Positions 1 to 6,848 of a DNA stretch of 15,950 nt are shown here, one piece after another. Position 1 is the stretch's first letter. Every line of letters begins with the position of its first letter. The DNA lies in assembly GCA_030619685.1 (NCBI GenBank), contig JAUXAX010000048.1:1-15950 (forward strand), read 5' to 3'. The DNA is from Dehalococcoidia bacterium. GTDB lineage: Bacteria > Chloroflexota > Dehalococcoidia > SZUA-161. A program made the position numbers and the translations under genes. The notes under the pieces were generated by a model. It was given only the letters and a program-made list of their open reading frames with translations, had not been told where the DNA came from and ran no database searches.

Positions 1-986
1 TCGGATACTTCCTGCGACACTTCTCGCTTCGCAGTGATGATTGCGTTCCTTATCGCGTCGGCATCGCTGCGACCGTGGGCCACGATGACATTGCCGTTGA
101 CCCCAAACAGAAGAGCGCCACCGTACTCTCTATAATCCAAAGTGATGATAACTGATCTGAAGGTGGGCTCAAGAAGATCAGCAGCTTCCTTAAGTCTTGG
201 ATTCTCAGCCACCGCCTCCCTCAGAGAGTCGAGAAGCATTTCACCGAGGCCCTCCCCCAACTTGAGCAGCACATTGCCGGTGAAGCCATCGGTCACAATC
301 ACATCAGCCCGCCCACTAGCAATATCTCCACCCTCAACATTGCCGATGAAGTTGAGCTTGGCTTTCTTTAGCATCCTGTGGGCCTTCTGAACCAGCTGAC
401 TGCCCTTTGTATCCTCTTCACCACTTGAGAGCAGACCGATTCGAGGGCTGTCCATGCCAAAGATCATCTGCATATAGATACTGCCCATTTTGGCGAACTG
501 AGCCAACGACATAGGCTTGCAATCAGCGTTTGCCCCCAGATCGAGGCAGAGCAGCGGTCCTGTAGGGAACGGGAAGACCGCCCCCAAGGCAGGACGGTGG
601 ATTCCTTTCGTTCTACCCAAAATCAGGCTAGCCGCAGTCATCACTGCCCCAGTATTGCCCGCAGAGACAAAGGCCGCCACCTCCCCCTTCTTAAGTAGAT
701 CTATCCCGACCACAATGGATGAGTTCCTCTTTTCCTTAACGGCCGGTACCGGCCGCTCTCCCATGGTTATCACCTCACTGGCATGGACAATGCCTACACC
801 ACAGCCAGCAGGGTTTTGTTTGTTCAATTCATCTCGCACCACGCTCTGTCGCCCCACCAACACAACCTCCAAATTATCATCATCGGCCGCCGCGATCGCC
901 CCTTTTATTATCTCCTCAGGGGCGTGATCACCACCCATGGCATCCACAGCGATTCTAATTCTCTTAGAAGCTCTTTGCTTGGGCAC
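1..986 (-). CDS. plsX: Phosphate acyltransferase PlsX (3' end outside window)
   Basis: PlsX makes acyl-phosphate from acyl-ACP and phosphate, the first step of the PlsX/PlsY route to phosphatidic acid, at the inner face of the membrane. The reverse translation shows family hallmarks: VDAMGGDHAPEEI near the N-terminus, SAGNTGAVM around residue 110, LCLDLGANADCKP around residue 150, VTDGFTGNVLLK, and YGGALLFGVNG followed by VIVAHGRSDADAIRNAI at the C-terminal end. About 328 codons are visible; family members are about 330-345 residues, so only a few residues should be missing beyond position 1. I chose the GTG at 984-986 because GGAGGG lies just upstream. This start lies inside the end of the activase gene (23-base overlap), so the two are probably cotranscribed and translationally coupled. 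It has no stop in the window. Confidence 0.95.
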   Translation of the reverse strand, partial: MPKQRASKRIRIAVDAMGGDHAPEEIIKGAIAAADDDNLEVVLVGRQSVVRDELNKQNPAGCGVGIVHASEVITMGERPVPAVKEKRNSSIVVGIDLLKKGEVAAFVSAGNTGAVMTAASLILGRTKGIHRPALGAVFPFPTGPLLCLDLGANADCKPMSLAQFAKMGSIYMQMIFGMDSPRIGLLSSGEEDTKGSQLVQKAHRMLKKAKLNFIGNVEGGDIASGRADVIVTDGFTGNVLLKLGEGLGEMLLDSLREAVAENPRLKEAADLLEPTFRSVIITLDYREYGGALLFGVNGNVIVAHGRSDADAIRNAIITAKREVSQEVS

Positions 987-1944
987 TCTTCGCTCCCTCC
1001 CACAGGTCGCAACGCCCTCCCCACCAGGCGATGGCCTCGCCGTTTTGGAATATCTGGGCGATCTCACAGCGATCGGGACATGCCTTGCATTCAAAGGATG
1101 AAGTGCGATAGCCCTCTTCGCTCGCCTCAAATCCAGCAAAGTCAGTCACCTTGCCATTACCGGACATCTCTTCGCGCACCAGAAGCGCAGCCCCGATAGC
1201 CCCCATCGCCTCATGATAGAGCGGGACGAAAACCTCTGTATCTAAGCTTTCTTCGAAGGCGCGGACAATTCCTTTGTTGAAGGCTACTCCCCCCTGAAAT
1301 ACGATAGGAGGCAGCAGCTCTTTTCCCATGCCAACATCGTTCAGGTAATTGCGAACCAGAGCCTGACACAGACCATAGATTATCTCCTCTGTCTCGTGTC
1401 CCATCTGCTGCTTATGGATTATATTGGACTCAGCGAACACAGTGCATCGCCCTTCGATGTGCACCGGGGACTTACTTCGAAGCGCATGCTCCCCGAAGTC
1501 CTCGATCCTTATATTGAGCCGTGATGCTTGCTGGTCGAGGAAGCTGCCGGTGCCAGCGGCACAAACCGTGTTCATAGCGAAATCGACCACCATGCCATCG
1601 CGGACGATGATTAGCTTCGAATCCTGGCCACCGATCTCGATGATCGTGCGCACGTGGGGGACATAATGGAGGGTAGCCACAGCCTGCGACGTGATCTCAT
1701 TCTTAACCATATCTGCTCCCAGAATAACCCCTGCCAGGTAGCGGGCGCTGCCTGTAGTACCCACGCCCCGAATCCTGCCTCCAGGTGGCAGCTGTCCCTG
1801 GATCTCCTTAAGCCCTTGTTGGACTACTGCGATCGGCTTACCCTGAGTGCGAAGATAATTATGAGCGACGAGTTCGCCTCTTGCGGTCACCAGGGCAAAC
1901 TTGGTAGTAACCGAGCCAACATCGACTCCGAGATAGACATCCAT
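964..1944 (-). CDS. 2-hydroxyacyl-CoA dehydratase-type activase (BadF/BadG/BcrA/HgdC ATPase family)
   Basis: This 326-residue ASKHA-fold ATPase belongs to the family that uses ATP to push an electron into radical dehydratases (HgdAB) or benzoyl-CoA reductases. Visible motifs: phosphate loop GVDVGSVTTK (6-15), GVGTTGSAR (60-68), EIGGQDSKL (103-111), and the two cluster cysteines, C128 in NTVCAAGTG and C167 in GRCTVFAES, which in HgdC bridge a [4Fe-4S] cluster across the dimer. Beyond the HgdC-like core it carries a C-terminal cysteine patch, C286-x2-C289-x3-C293 and GGRC312, like the segment following the ATPase domain in the long DUF2229-fused activases. No dehydratase or reductase subunit is in the window. 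GAGGG six bases before the ATG supports the start. It has its own promoter and overlaps plsX. The substrate of its partner cannot be told. Confidence 0.88.
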   Translation of the reverse strand: MDVYLGVDVGSVTTKFALVTARGELVAHNYLRTQGKPIAVVQQGLKEIQGQLPPGGRIRGVGTTGSARYLAGVILGADMVKNEITSQAVATLHYVPHVRTIIEIGGQDSKLIIVRDGMVVDFAMNTVCAAGTGSFLDQQASRLNIRIEDFGEHALRSKSPVHIEGRCTVFAESNIIHKQQMGHETEEIIYGLCQALVRNYLNDVGMGKELLPPIVFQGGVAFNKGIVRAFEESLDTEVFVPLYHEAMGAIGAALLVREEMSGNGKVTDFAGFEASEEGYRTSSFECKACPDRCEIAQIFQNGEAIAWWGGRCDLWEGAKSAQAKSF

Positions 1945-2014
1945 TTCCCTCTATCATCCTTCCAGCTGTCGTCCATGGGGCAAGCTGTCCATACCTCTGG
2001 CTATTTTTTGCACT

Positions 2015-2043
2015 AGTATAGATAGAAACAACCAACGGGTCAA
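2015..2043 (-). promoter_or_regulatory. Promoter for activase-plsX
   Basis: Read on the minus strand: TTGACC (-35, 5/6 to consensus; 2038-2043), a 17-base spacer, then TATACT (-10, 5/6; 2015-2020). It lies in the only sizeable gap of this minus-strand run, about 70 bases before the activase ATG, so activase-plsX can be transcribed independently of pcrA-yraN. Confidence 0.7.
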
Positions 2044-2079
2044 GCATTTCACCAATTAACACCCTTGCTGGCAGTCCCC

Positions 2080-2661
2080 TCAGCTTATTGCGTTCTCAAT
2101 ATGTTCTAATCGCGAGAGCCTGTCGTCCGGGGTGAGTTCCACCGCCACCACGTCGATGCGCCATGACGGAGGCGGGCTATCAAGGGTTTGCACGTAGATG
2201 TTGGCCAGCGAGATCAGCTTCTCCCTCTTAGCGAAAGTGACCGACTCCTCAGGGGTGCCAAAATCACAGCTCTTTTTGGTGCGCACCTCAACAAAAACGA
2301 GGCATTCGCCCTGCTGAGCAATTATGTCGATTTCTCCCTGCCGGCAGCGGAAGTTCATCTGCACGATTTTGTAGCCAAGCCCTTTCAGGAAATCCACTGC
2401 CAGCTTCTCCCCCCTGGACCCGACTTCTCTACGTGTTAATGGCACACCCTTGTCGACTACGCCTGCTCTTCCCGAGTTAAGCCCAGAGGACCTAGCCTGA
2501 CCAAAGAGACGGCTTAGGCTGCTATTATTGAGAACAAACCTCTTGAGGCGCTTCAGCAACCCATCTTGAGATATCTTTTCTTCCGCCATCGCGTACCCCA
2601 ACGGAATTTGCCTTGGCTCTGATGCGACACGCACCAACAGGATAAGATCACTGCTGCTCAT
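2080..2661 (-). CDS. YraN/UPF0102 family endonuclease-like protein with N-terminal extension
   Basis: The C-terminal 120 residues are a YraN/UPF0102 domain of the restriction-endonuclease-like fold: VGSRGEKLAVDFLKGLGYKI (80-99), GEIDIIA (109-115), LVFVEVRTKK (121-130), K145 and RIDVVAVEL (168-176). D112, E125 and the basic residue after it fit a PD-(D/E)XK-like active site with R in place of the usual K. The biochemical role of the family is not firmly established; a DNA processing role is inferred. Typical members are about 120 residues, so the first 75 or so here are extra, or the start is too far upstream. Neither the ATG at 2661 nor the ATG at 2589 has a strong ribosome site; a GTG near residue 73 (KGVPLTRRE) would give a normal-length protein. 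The gene begins 11 bases after pcrA. Confidence 0.82.
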   Translation of the reverse strand: MSSSDLILLVRVASEPRQIPLGYAMAEEKISQDGLLKRLKRFVLNNSSLSRLFGQARSSGLNSGRAGVVDKGVPLTRREVGSRGEKLAVDFLKGLGYKIVQMNFRCRQGEIDIIAQQGECLVFVEVRTKKSCDFGTPEESVTFAKREKLISLANIYVQTLDSPPPSWRIDVVAVELTPDDRLSRLEHIENAIS

Positions 2662-2672
2662 ATACGAGCGAG

Positions 2673-4865
2673 CTAGGATAGCTTCTCCAGAGGCGCCAGG
2701 CTCAGCAGGAACCTCTTTATCCCCGCCTCCCCTTTGAAAGCGATGGTGACCTCATGGTCGTCACCAGTGGCCACACAGTTGACCACAATGCCCTCGCCAA
2801 ACATGGCATGGCTCACATGATCGCCTGCTTTGAAGGCAGGTGGTGTGCACGTATCTACGTGCTGGGCCCCTTGCTCTACCCCGGCAGATCGGATATGGGT
2901 GATCACGGGTTCGTGGTATGCTCCCGCAGAAGGTTGGGCACCGGCGGAGTTCACCAGGTGCGAGGGAATATCACTCAGGAAGCGTGATGGGGGGTTGTGC
3001 GCCCTGCCTCCCATAAGGCTGCGACGCAGAGCATGAACCAGATACACCCTTTCCTTGGCTCTGGTTATCCCTACATAGCACAGGCGGCGCTCCTCCTCCA
3101 TCTGCTCCGGGTCAGGGAATGACCTGAAATGAGGCAGGACACCCTCTTCCATGCCCACAATAAATACCACGGGGAACTCCAGGCCTTTGGCCTGGTGCAG
3201 GGTTATCAGCGTCACCGCATCGGCCCTCTCATTCAGATCGTCGACATCAGAGACCAGAGCGACCTCCTCCAGAAAATAGGCCAGGCTATCCCGCGGCTCG
3301 AGGTCGCGATATCCGGCAGCCACGTTGCGCAGCTCCAGGATATTGTCCCACCTCTCCTCCCCATCCACGCTCTCCCGCGTATAGTTTTTATATCCAGTCC
3401 GATCCAGCACCATGTCGAAGAGGTCGACCAGACTCAACTCCTCGCTCTTGGCGATGAACTCATCGAGCATATTCAGGAAACTGCTCAGCGCCTGGCTGCT
3501 CCGAGGCGCAAACGGTGTCGGCTCTTCCCCCTGAGCTATGAGCTTGAGGGCGGCGTAGTAAGGCACTCCCTTCTCATTTGCCCACATGGTCAGTTCGGCG
3601 ACAGTGCGCTGTCCAATGCCACGTCCGGGGACGTTTATTATACGGGCCAGGCTAACGCTATCGTAGGGATTATAAATCAGCCTGAGGTAGGCCATGACAT
3701 CCTTGACCTCGCGCCGCTCATAGAAGCGAGTGGCACCCACTAACCTGTAGGGGAACCCGTAGCGCACAAAGGTCTCCTCTAGCGCTCGGGACTGCGCATT
3801 CGTACGATACATGATGGCGCAATCGCCAGCCTTCCAGTGACCATCGGTGACCAGCCTTTCCACTTCACTGACCACGAAGTGTGCCTCCTCCTGCTCGCTG
3901 TAGGTCTGTGCCACGGTGAGAGGGACTCCGGCATCGTTCTCAGTCCAAAGCCCTTTATCCTTTCGTTGCTGGTTAGCGGCAATCACATGGTCAGCGGCCT
4001 CGAGGATGATTTGGGTGGAACGATAATTCTGCTCCAGAAACACGACCTTTGCATCGGGGTAATCGTTCTCGAAGTCAAGGATATGGCGCAGGTCAGCATG
4101 CCTCCAGGAATAGATCGATTGATCGGGGTCGCCGACAACGCAGATATTGCGATATTCCCCCGCAAGCTGTTTGGACAAGATATATTGTGCGCGGTTGGTG
4201 TCCTGGAACTCGTCGATCATAACATGCAGGTAACGCGACTGATACTTGGCCAGGACCTCCGGTTGGCTGCGGAAGAGGTGTACAACTCTCATAATCAGGT
4301 CATCGAAGTCCAGGGCATTGCTCTCGGCAAGAAGCTCCTGATAGCGCTCATACACCCTCACCACGATTTCCTCGAAATAGCTAGTGACCAGCCCGCGGTA
4401 ATCCTGGGGAGCGAGGAGCCTGGCCTTGGCAGAGGAGATCGCTGACCTGATGCCGCCTGGGGGATACTGCTTGGGGTCGAGTCCAACCTGCTCGATGCTG
4501 CGCTTCAATAGACTGATCTGGTCGCTCTCATCATAGATAACGAACCTCCTATCCAGCCCGAGATGCTGCGCTTCCGTGCGGAGCATACGGGCGCAGGTGG
4601 CGTGGAAGGTGCCCAGGGTCAGTCCCTCAACCACTCGCCCCAGGAGGGAATAGATTCTCTCTCTCATCTCGCGGGCTGCCCTGTTGGTGAAGGTGACCGC
4701 CAAGATGCGATAAGGGTTGATGCCGCAGACAGTGATCAGATAGGCTACCCGGTGGGCGATGACCCTGGTCTTGCCTGACCCTGGGCCGGCTACGATGAGC
4801 ACCGGGCCCTCGATTGTCTCCACGGCCTCCCTCTGGGCAGGGTTGAGGCTATCTAGAATATCCAT
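2673..4865 (-). CDS. pcrA: PcrA/UvrD-type superfamily 1A DNA helicase
   Basis: This 730-residue 3'-5' DNA helicase of the UvrD/PcrA/Rep group acts in nucleotide excision repair, replication-fork rescue and removal of RNA polymerase or recombinase from DNA. All helicase motifs are visible: GPGSGKT (27-33, Walker A), AVTFTNRAAREM (Ia, 56-67), GTFHATCARML (85-95), MIDEFQDTN (II, 216-224), GDPDQSIYSWRHA (III, 245-257), LEQNYRST (IV, 277-284), ITLHQAKGLEF (V, 553-563) and EERRLCYVGITRAKE (VI, 591-605). The C-terminal GDHVSHAMFGEGIVV (681-695) is the Tudor-like tail of PcrA/UvrD that contacts RNA polymerase, which favours PcrA/UvrD over Rep. Length is normal. It begins 30 bases after speE and is followed at 11 bases by yraN, so it is likely part of the speD-speE transcript. 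Confidence 0.95.
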   Translation of the reverse strand: MDILDSLNPAQREAVETIEGPVLIVAGPGSGKTRVIAHRVAYLITVCGINPYRILAVTFTNRAAREMRERIYSLLGRVVEGLTLGTFHATCARMLRTEAQHLGLDRRFVIYDESDQISLLKRSIEQVGLDPKQYPPGGIRSAISSAKARLLAPQDYRGLVTSYFEEIVVRVYERYQELLAESNALDFDDLIMRVVHLFRSQPEVLAKYQSRYLHVMIDEFQDTNRAQYILSKQLAGEYRNICVVGDPDQSIYSWRHADLRHILDFENDYPDAKVVFLEQNYRSTQIILEAADHVIAANQQRKDKGLWTENDAGVPLTVAQTYSEQEEAHFVVSEVERLVTDGHWKAGDCAIMYRTNAQSRALEETFVRYGFPYRLVGATRFYERREVKDVMAYLRLIYNPYDSVSLARIINVPGRGIGQRTVAELTMWANEKGVPYYAALKLIAQGEEPTPFAPRSSQALSSFLNMLDEFIAKSEELSLVDLFDMVLDRTGYKNYTRESVDGEERWDNILELRNVAAGYRDLEPRDSLAYFLEEVALVSDVDDLNERADAVTLITLHQAKGLEFPVVFIVGMEEGVLPHFRSFPDPEQMEEERRLCYVGITRAKERVYLVHALRRSLMGGRAHNPPSRFLSDIPSHLVNSAGAQPSAGAYHEPVITHIRSAGVEQGAQHVDTCTPPAFKAGDHVSHAMFGEGIVVNCVATGDDHEVTIAFKGEAGIKRFLLSLAPLEKLS

Positions 4866-4895
4866 GCTGACCCTCTCGAAAGTGGCGACGGCGGC

Positions 4896-5810
4896 CTAAT
4901 AGGTGAACAGAGGCTGGTCTTTGGTGATGATCCGCTTCTCCCTGGCCATTTCCTCTCTGAGGTACTTGGGAATGGAGAACATCCCGCGGTGAGTAAGCCC
5001 ATCGTAGAAGCGGAGGGGTTTGTTGACCCGTCTCGACAGCCTGCGATCAACCTCCTCTGAGGAAAGCTCGCGGGGGTCCAGATTCTGTGAAGCCATAGCG
5101 AAGCCCCAGGTGCCACCGAAGGAAGGTATCTCCGACTGGTAGGGAGCGACTACAGAGAACGCCGTACGCAGAGTATTGGCCACCGCGATAAAGCCAAGCG
5201 AGATAACCATGCTTGTCGAACCGGATTGAAGAGCGACAAGCCCATCCTGAGTAAGCTTCCCCTTGAGGCCCCGATAGAACTCCTGAGTGTACAGCAGGTA
5301 AGCTGGACCCTCCTCAAGCGGCTCGGTGAGATCAATGATAATCACGTCAAACTTCTCCCGCGTCTCATCGAGGTATTTCATAGCGTCTATGTGCAGAAGC
5401 TCAACGCGGCTGTCTTCGAAAGAGCCTTGGCTCAGGAAAGGGAGGAATTCCTTGCAGATATCTGGCACCTTTTTGTCAATATCGACCATTACCACCTTTT
5501 CCACCGTGCTGTGCGCCAGGACTTCCCTCAAGGTCGCCCCCTCACCACCCCCAGCGATGAAAACGGCCTCCGGCTTGGGGTGGGTGATCATCGCAGGATG
5601 AACCAGGGACTCATGGTAGATGAATTCGTCCGCTTCGCTGCACTGGATCTTGCCATCCAGAATAAGGCATTTGCCGAAACCTGGGGTATCGATGACCTGA
5701 ATAGACTGGAACTCCGATTCCCCGGTGTAAAGTATGTCGCTGATACTGAACTGCTGGATGAGATGGGGGGTGACGTACTCCCAAAACCAGTTTGTCGGCA
5801 CATCTTTCAC
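4896..5810 (-). CDS. speE: Spermidine synthase-family aminopropyltransferase
   Basis: This 304-residue enzyme transfers an aminopropyl group from decarboxylated S-adenosylmethionine to putrescine, agmatine or a related amine. Visible features: N-terminal beta domain with FQSIQVIDTPGFGKCLILDG (34-53, conserved), EFIYHESLVHPAM, the cofactor loop GGGEGATLRE (87-96), VDIDKKV (109-115), IDAMKYL (141-147) and IIIDLTEP (157-164). The last motif is DLTEP rather than DSxDP; as I recall, the Thermus agmatine/N1-aminopropylagmatine enzymes have a similar DLTDP form, so the acceptor amine should not be assumed to be putrescine. The start is GTG at 5810, three bases after the speD-like stop, with AAGGGGA about 12 bases upstream. 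Coupling to speD implies shared function, but that partner lacks its cofactor serine (see its entry). Confidence 0.9.
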   Translation of the reverse strand: MKDVPTNWFWEYVTPHLIQQFSISDILYTGESEFQSIQVIDTPGFGKCLILDGKIQCSEADEFIYHESLVHPAMITHPKPEAVFIAGGGEGATLREVLAHSTVEKVVMVDIDKKVPDICKEFLPFLSQGSFEDSRVELLHIDAMKYLDETREKFDVIIIDLTEPLEEGPAYLLYTQEFYRGLKGKLTQDGLVALQSGSTSMVISLGFIAVANTLRTAFSVVAPYQSEIPSFGGTWGFAMASQNLDPRELSSEEVDRRLSRRVNKPLRFYDGLTHRGMFSIPKYLREEMAREKRIITKDQPLFTY

Positions 5811-5813
5811 AGG

Positions 5814-6158
5814 CTAAAATCCCCTTTTCAGCTCCACTATGGCAGGATTCTTGCTCTCCAGCTTCTCTACAATCAAGCCGGCCGCCTCATCGGGCCGGAA
5901 GGAGTCCCCGTGGGTGAAGATATCGACCGCCGCATAGCCATATTCCGGCCAGGTATGGATACAGAGATGAGCCCCGTTGATCAGCACCACACCGCTCAGC
6001 CCTTGCGGCAGAAATCTATGAAAGGATTCTCCGATTACGGCGGCACCTGCCTCCCGGGCCACGGAGACGAGAACTTCCTTAATGAAGTCCAGATCGTCAA
6101 GCCGATTCCTGCTACAATCCTTCAAGTCCAGAAGATAGTGTTTTCCCAGTGTGCCCAA
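5814..6158 (-). CDS. speD: S-adenosylmethionine decarboxylase homologue lacking the pyruvoyl serine
   Basis: This small class 1B AdoMet decarboxylase (SpeD/SpeH) homologue has 114 residues from the TTG at 6158. That start gives the canonical N-terminus (GTLGKHYLLDL) and a GGGGGT site upstream. The alternative TTG at 6188 overlaps the -10 box, so it would lie before the transcript starts. Conserved: FHRFLPQGLSGVV and CIHTWPEYGYAAVD. In active enzymes this stretch reads ESH, and the Ser cleaves the proenzyme and becomes pyruvoyl. Here the codons give NGAH: Ala63 replaces the Ser. The catalytic Cys (FTCGD in relatives) is His83 in FTHGD. His68 and Ser55 remain. By known chemistry the protein should not self-process. 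It might be a regulatory partner, as inactive prozymes are in trypanosomes, or have another activity. The fold assignment is secure; AdoMet decarboxylase activity is doubtful. Confidence 0.85.
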   Translation of the reverse strand: MGTLGKHYLLDLKDCSRNRLDDLDFIKEVLVSVAREAGAAVIGESFHRFLPQGLSGVVLINGAHLCIHTWPEYGYAAVDIFTHGDSFRPDEAAGLIVEKLESKNPAIVELKRGF

Positions 6159-6187
6159 ATCCCTACCCCCAGTTAAGCGTTCTCTCA

Positions 6188-6216
6188 ATTATATAGGATG
6201 TGACCACTTTTCTCAA
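6188..6216 (-). promoter_or_regulatory. Promoter of speD-speE-pcrA-yraN
   Basis: On the minus strand: TTGAGA (-35, 5/6; 6211-6216), exactly 17 bases, then TATAAT (-10, 6/6; 6188-6193). Transcription should begin near 6181, about 23 bases before the TTG at 6158, which decides the speD start. Confidence 0.8.
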
Positions 6217-6225
6217 ACGACTAAT

Positions 6226-6254
6226 GTAGGGGGGACCCAGTGGGTCGCCCCTAC
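6226..6254. repeat. Palindrome between divergent promoters
   Basis: The left arm GTAGGGGGGACCCA (6226-6239) and right arm TGGGTCGCCCCTAC (6241-6254) are inverted repeats matching at 13 of 14 positions around a single base. The element sits between the -35 box of the minus-strand speD promoter and that of the plus-strand hydrolase promoter. Short G/C-rich palindromes with TAGGGGCG arms are often dispersed in bacterial genomes, so this may be a repeat copy. An operator controlling both promoters is the alternative. It has no T-run, so a terminator is unlikely. Confidence 0.75.
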
Positions 6255-6263
6255 TACCTTGTG

Positions 6264-6292
6264 TTGCCCACCATCTATCGAGATGTTATAAT
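6264..6292 (+). promoter_or_regulatory. Promoter of nicotinamidase-pncB
   Basis: TTGCCC (-35, 4/6; 6264-6269), 17 bases, TATAAT (-10, 6/6; 6287-6292), about 30 bases before the ATG at 6322. It is divergent from the speD promoter. Confidence 0.65.
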
Positions 6293-6321
6293 GCCACTGC
6301 TCTGAGAGCGGGGATGAGCAT

Positions 6322-6846
6322 ATGGCTAACGCGGTCTTGGTGGTAGACATGCTCAAAGGCTTCATGGAGGAAGGCTACCCCCTCTACTGCGGTGAGCAGG
6401 CGCGCGACATAATCCCCAGAATAGGTAAATTGCTGCAGCAGGAACTGGAGAAAGGTTCAAAGGTCTTCTTTATCTGCGACCGTCATGCACCTGATGACCT
6501 CGAATTCAAGATGTTCCCTGCCCACTGCGTCTCCGGAACCGAGGAGGCGGAGATTATTCCTGAACTCCGCGGTTATCCTGGAGAGGTGATAGCAAAGAAT
6601 CGCTATAGTGGCTTCTTCAACACTGCGCTTGACGATAGATTGAAGGAACTCAGTCCCGAGAAGCTTATCGTCTGCGGCGTCTGCGCCGATATATGCGTTA
6701 TACACACCGTTGCCGATGCCCGGAACCGCGACTACGAAGTGGAGGTCCCTACCGACTGCGTTGCCAGCTTTAACGAAAACGGGCACCGGTTCGCCCTCGA
6801 CCATATGGATAAGGTATTAGGAGCTAAGCTGGTAACCTTGGAGTGA
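6322..6846 (+). CDS. pncA: Nicotinamidase-type cysteine hydrolase (isochorismatase superfamily)
   Basis: This 174-residue cytosolic hydrolase most likely converts nicotinamide to nicotinate and ammonia. The triad of the superfamily is visible: D9 (VLVVDMLKGF), K92 (IAKNRYSGFF) and C125 (GVCADICVIHT). Metal-ligand positions typical of nicotinamidases are also seen: D53 and H55 (CDRHAPDD) and H68 (FPAHCVSGT). Those residues, with the next gene being nicotinate phosphoribosyltransferase and only two bases away, argue for nicotinamidase over other isochorismatase-like activities. It starts at ATG 6322 with a GGGG site eight or so bases upstream and has its own promoter. The symbol is assigned from motifs and context; direct similarity to a characterised PncA is not tested. 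Confidence 0.85.
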   Translation: MANAVLVVDMLKGFMEEGYPLYCGEQARDIIPRIGKLLQQELEKGSKVFFICDRHAPDDLEFKMFPAHCVSGTEEAEIIPELRGYPGEVIAKNRYSGFFNTALDDRLKELSPEKLIVCGVCADICVIHTVADARNRDYEVEVPTDCVASFNENGHRFALDHMDKVLGAKLVTLE

Positions 6847-6848
6847 GA

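Noticed and set aside
3129..4445. Two plus-strand frames of about 200 codons opposite pcrA
   Set aside because: They are antisense to helicase motifs, with no family resemblance and no ribosome sites.
5226..6176. Long plus-strand open frame (316 codons) opposite speE/speD
   Set aside because: It lies antisense to two genes with clear conserved motifs, has no recognisable domain, and results from their codon pattern.
6158..6188. Upstream TTG at 6188 as the speD start
   Set aside because: It overlaps the -10 box, so it would not be in the transcript, and it adds residues absent from the family.
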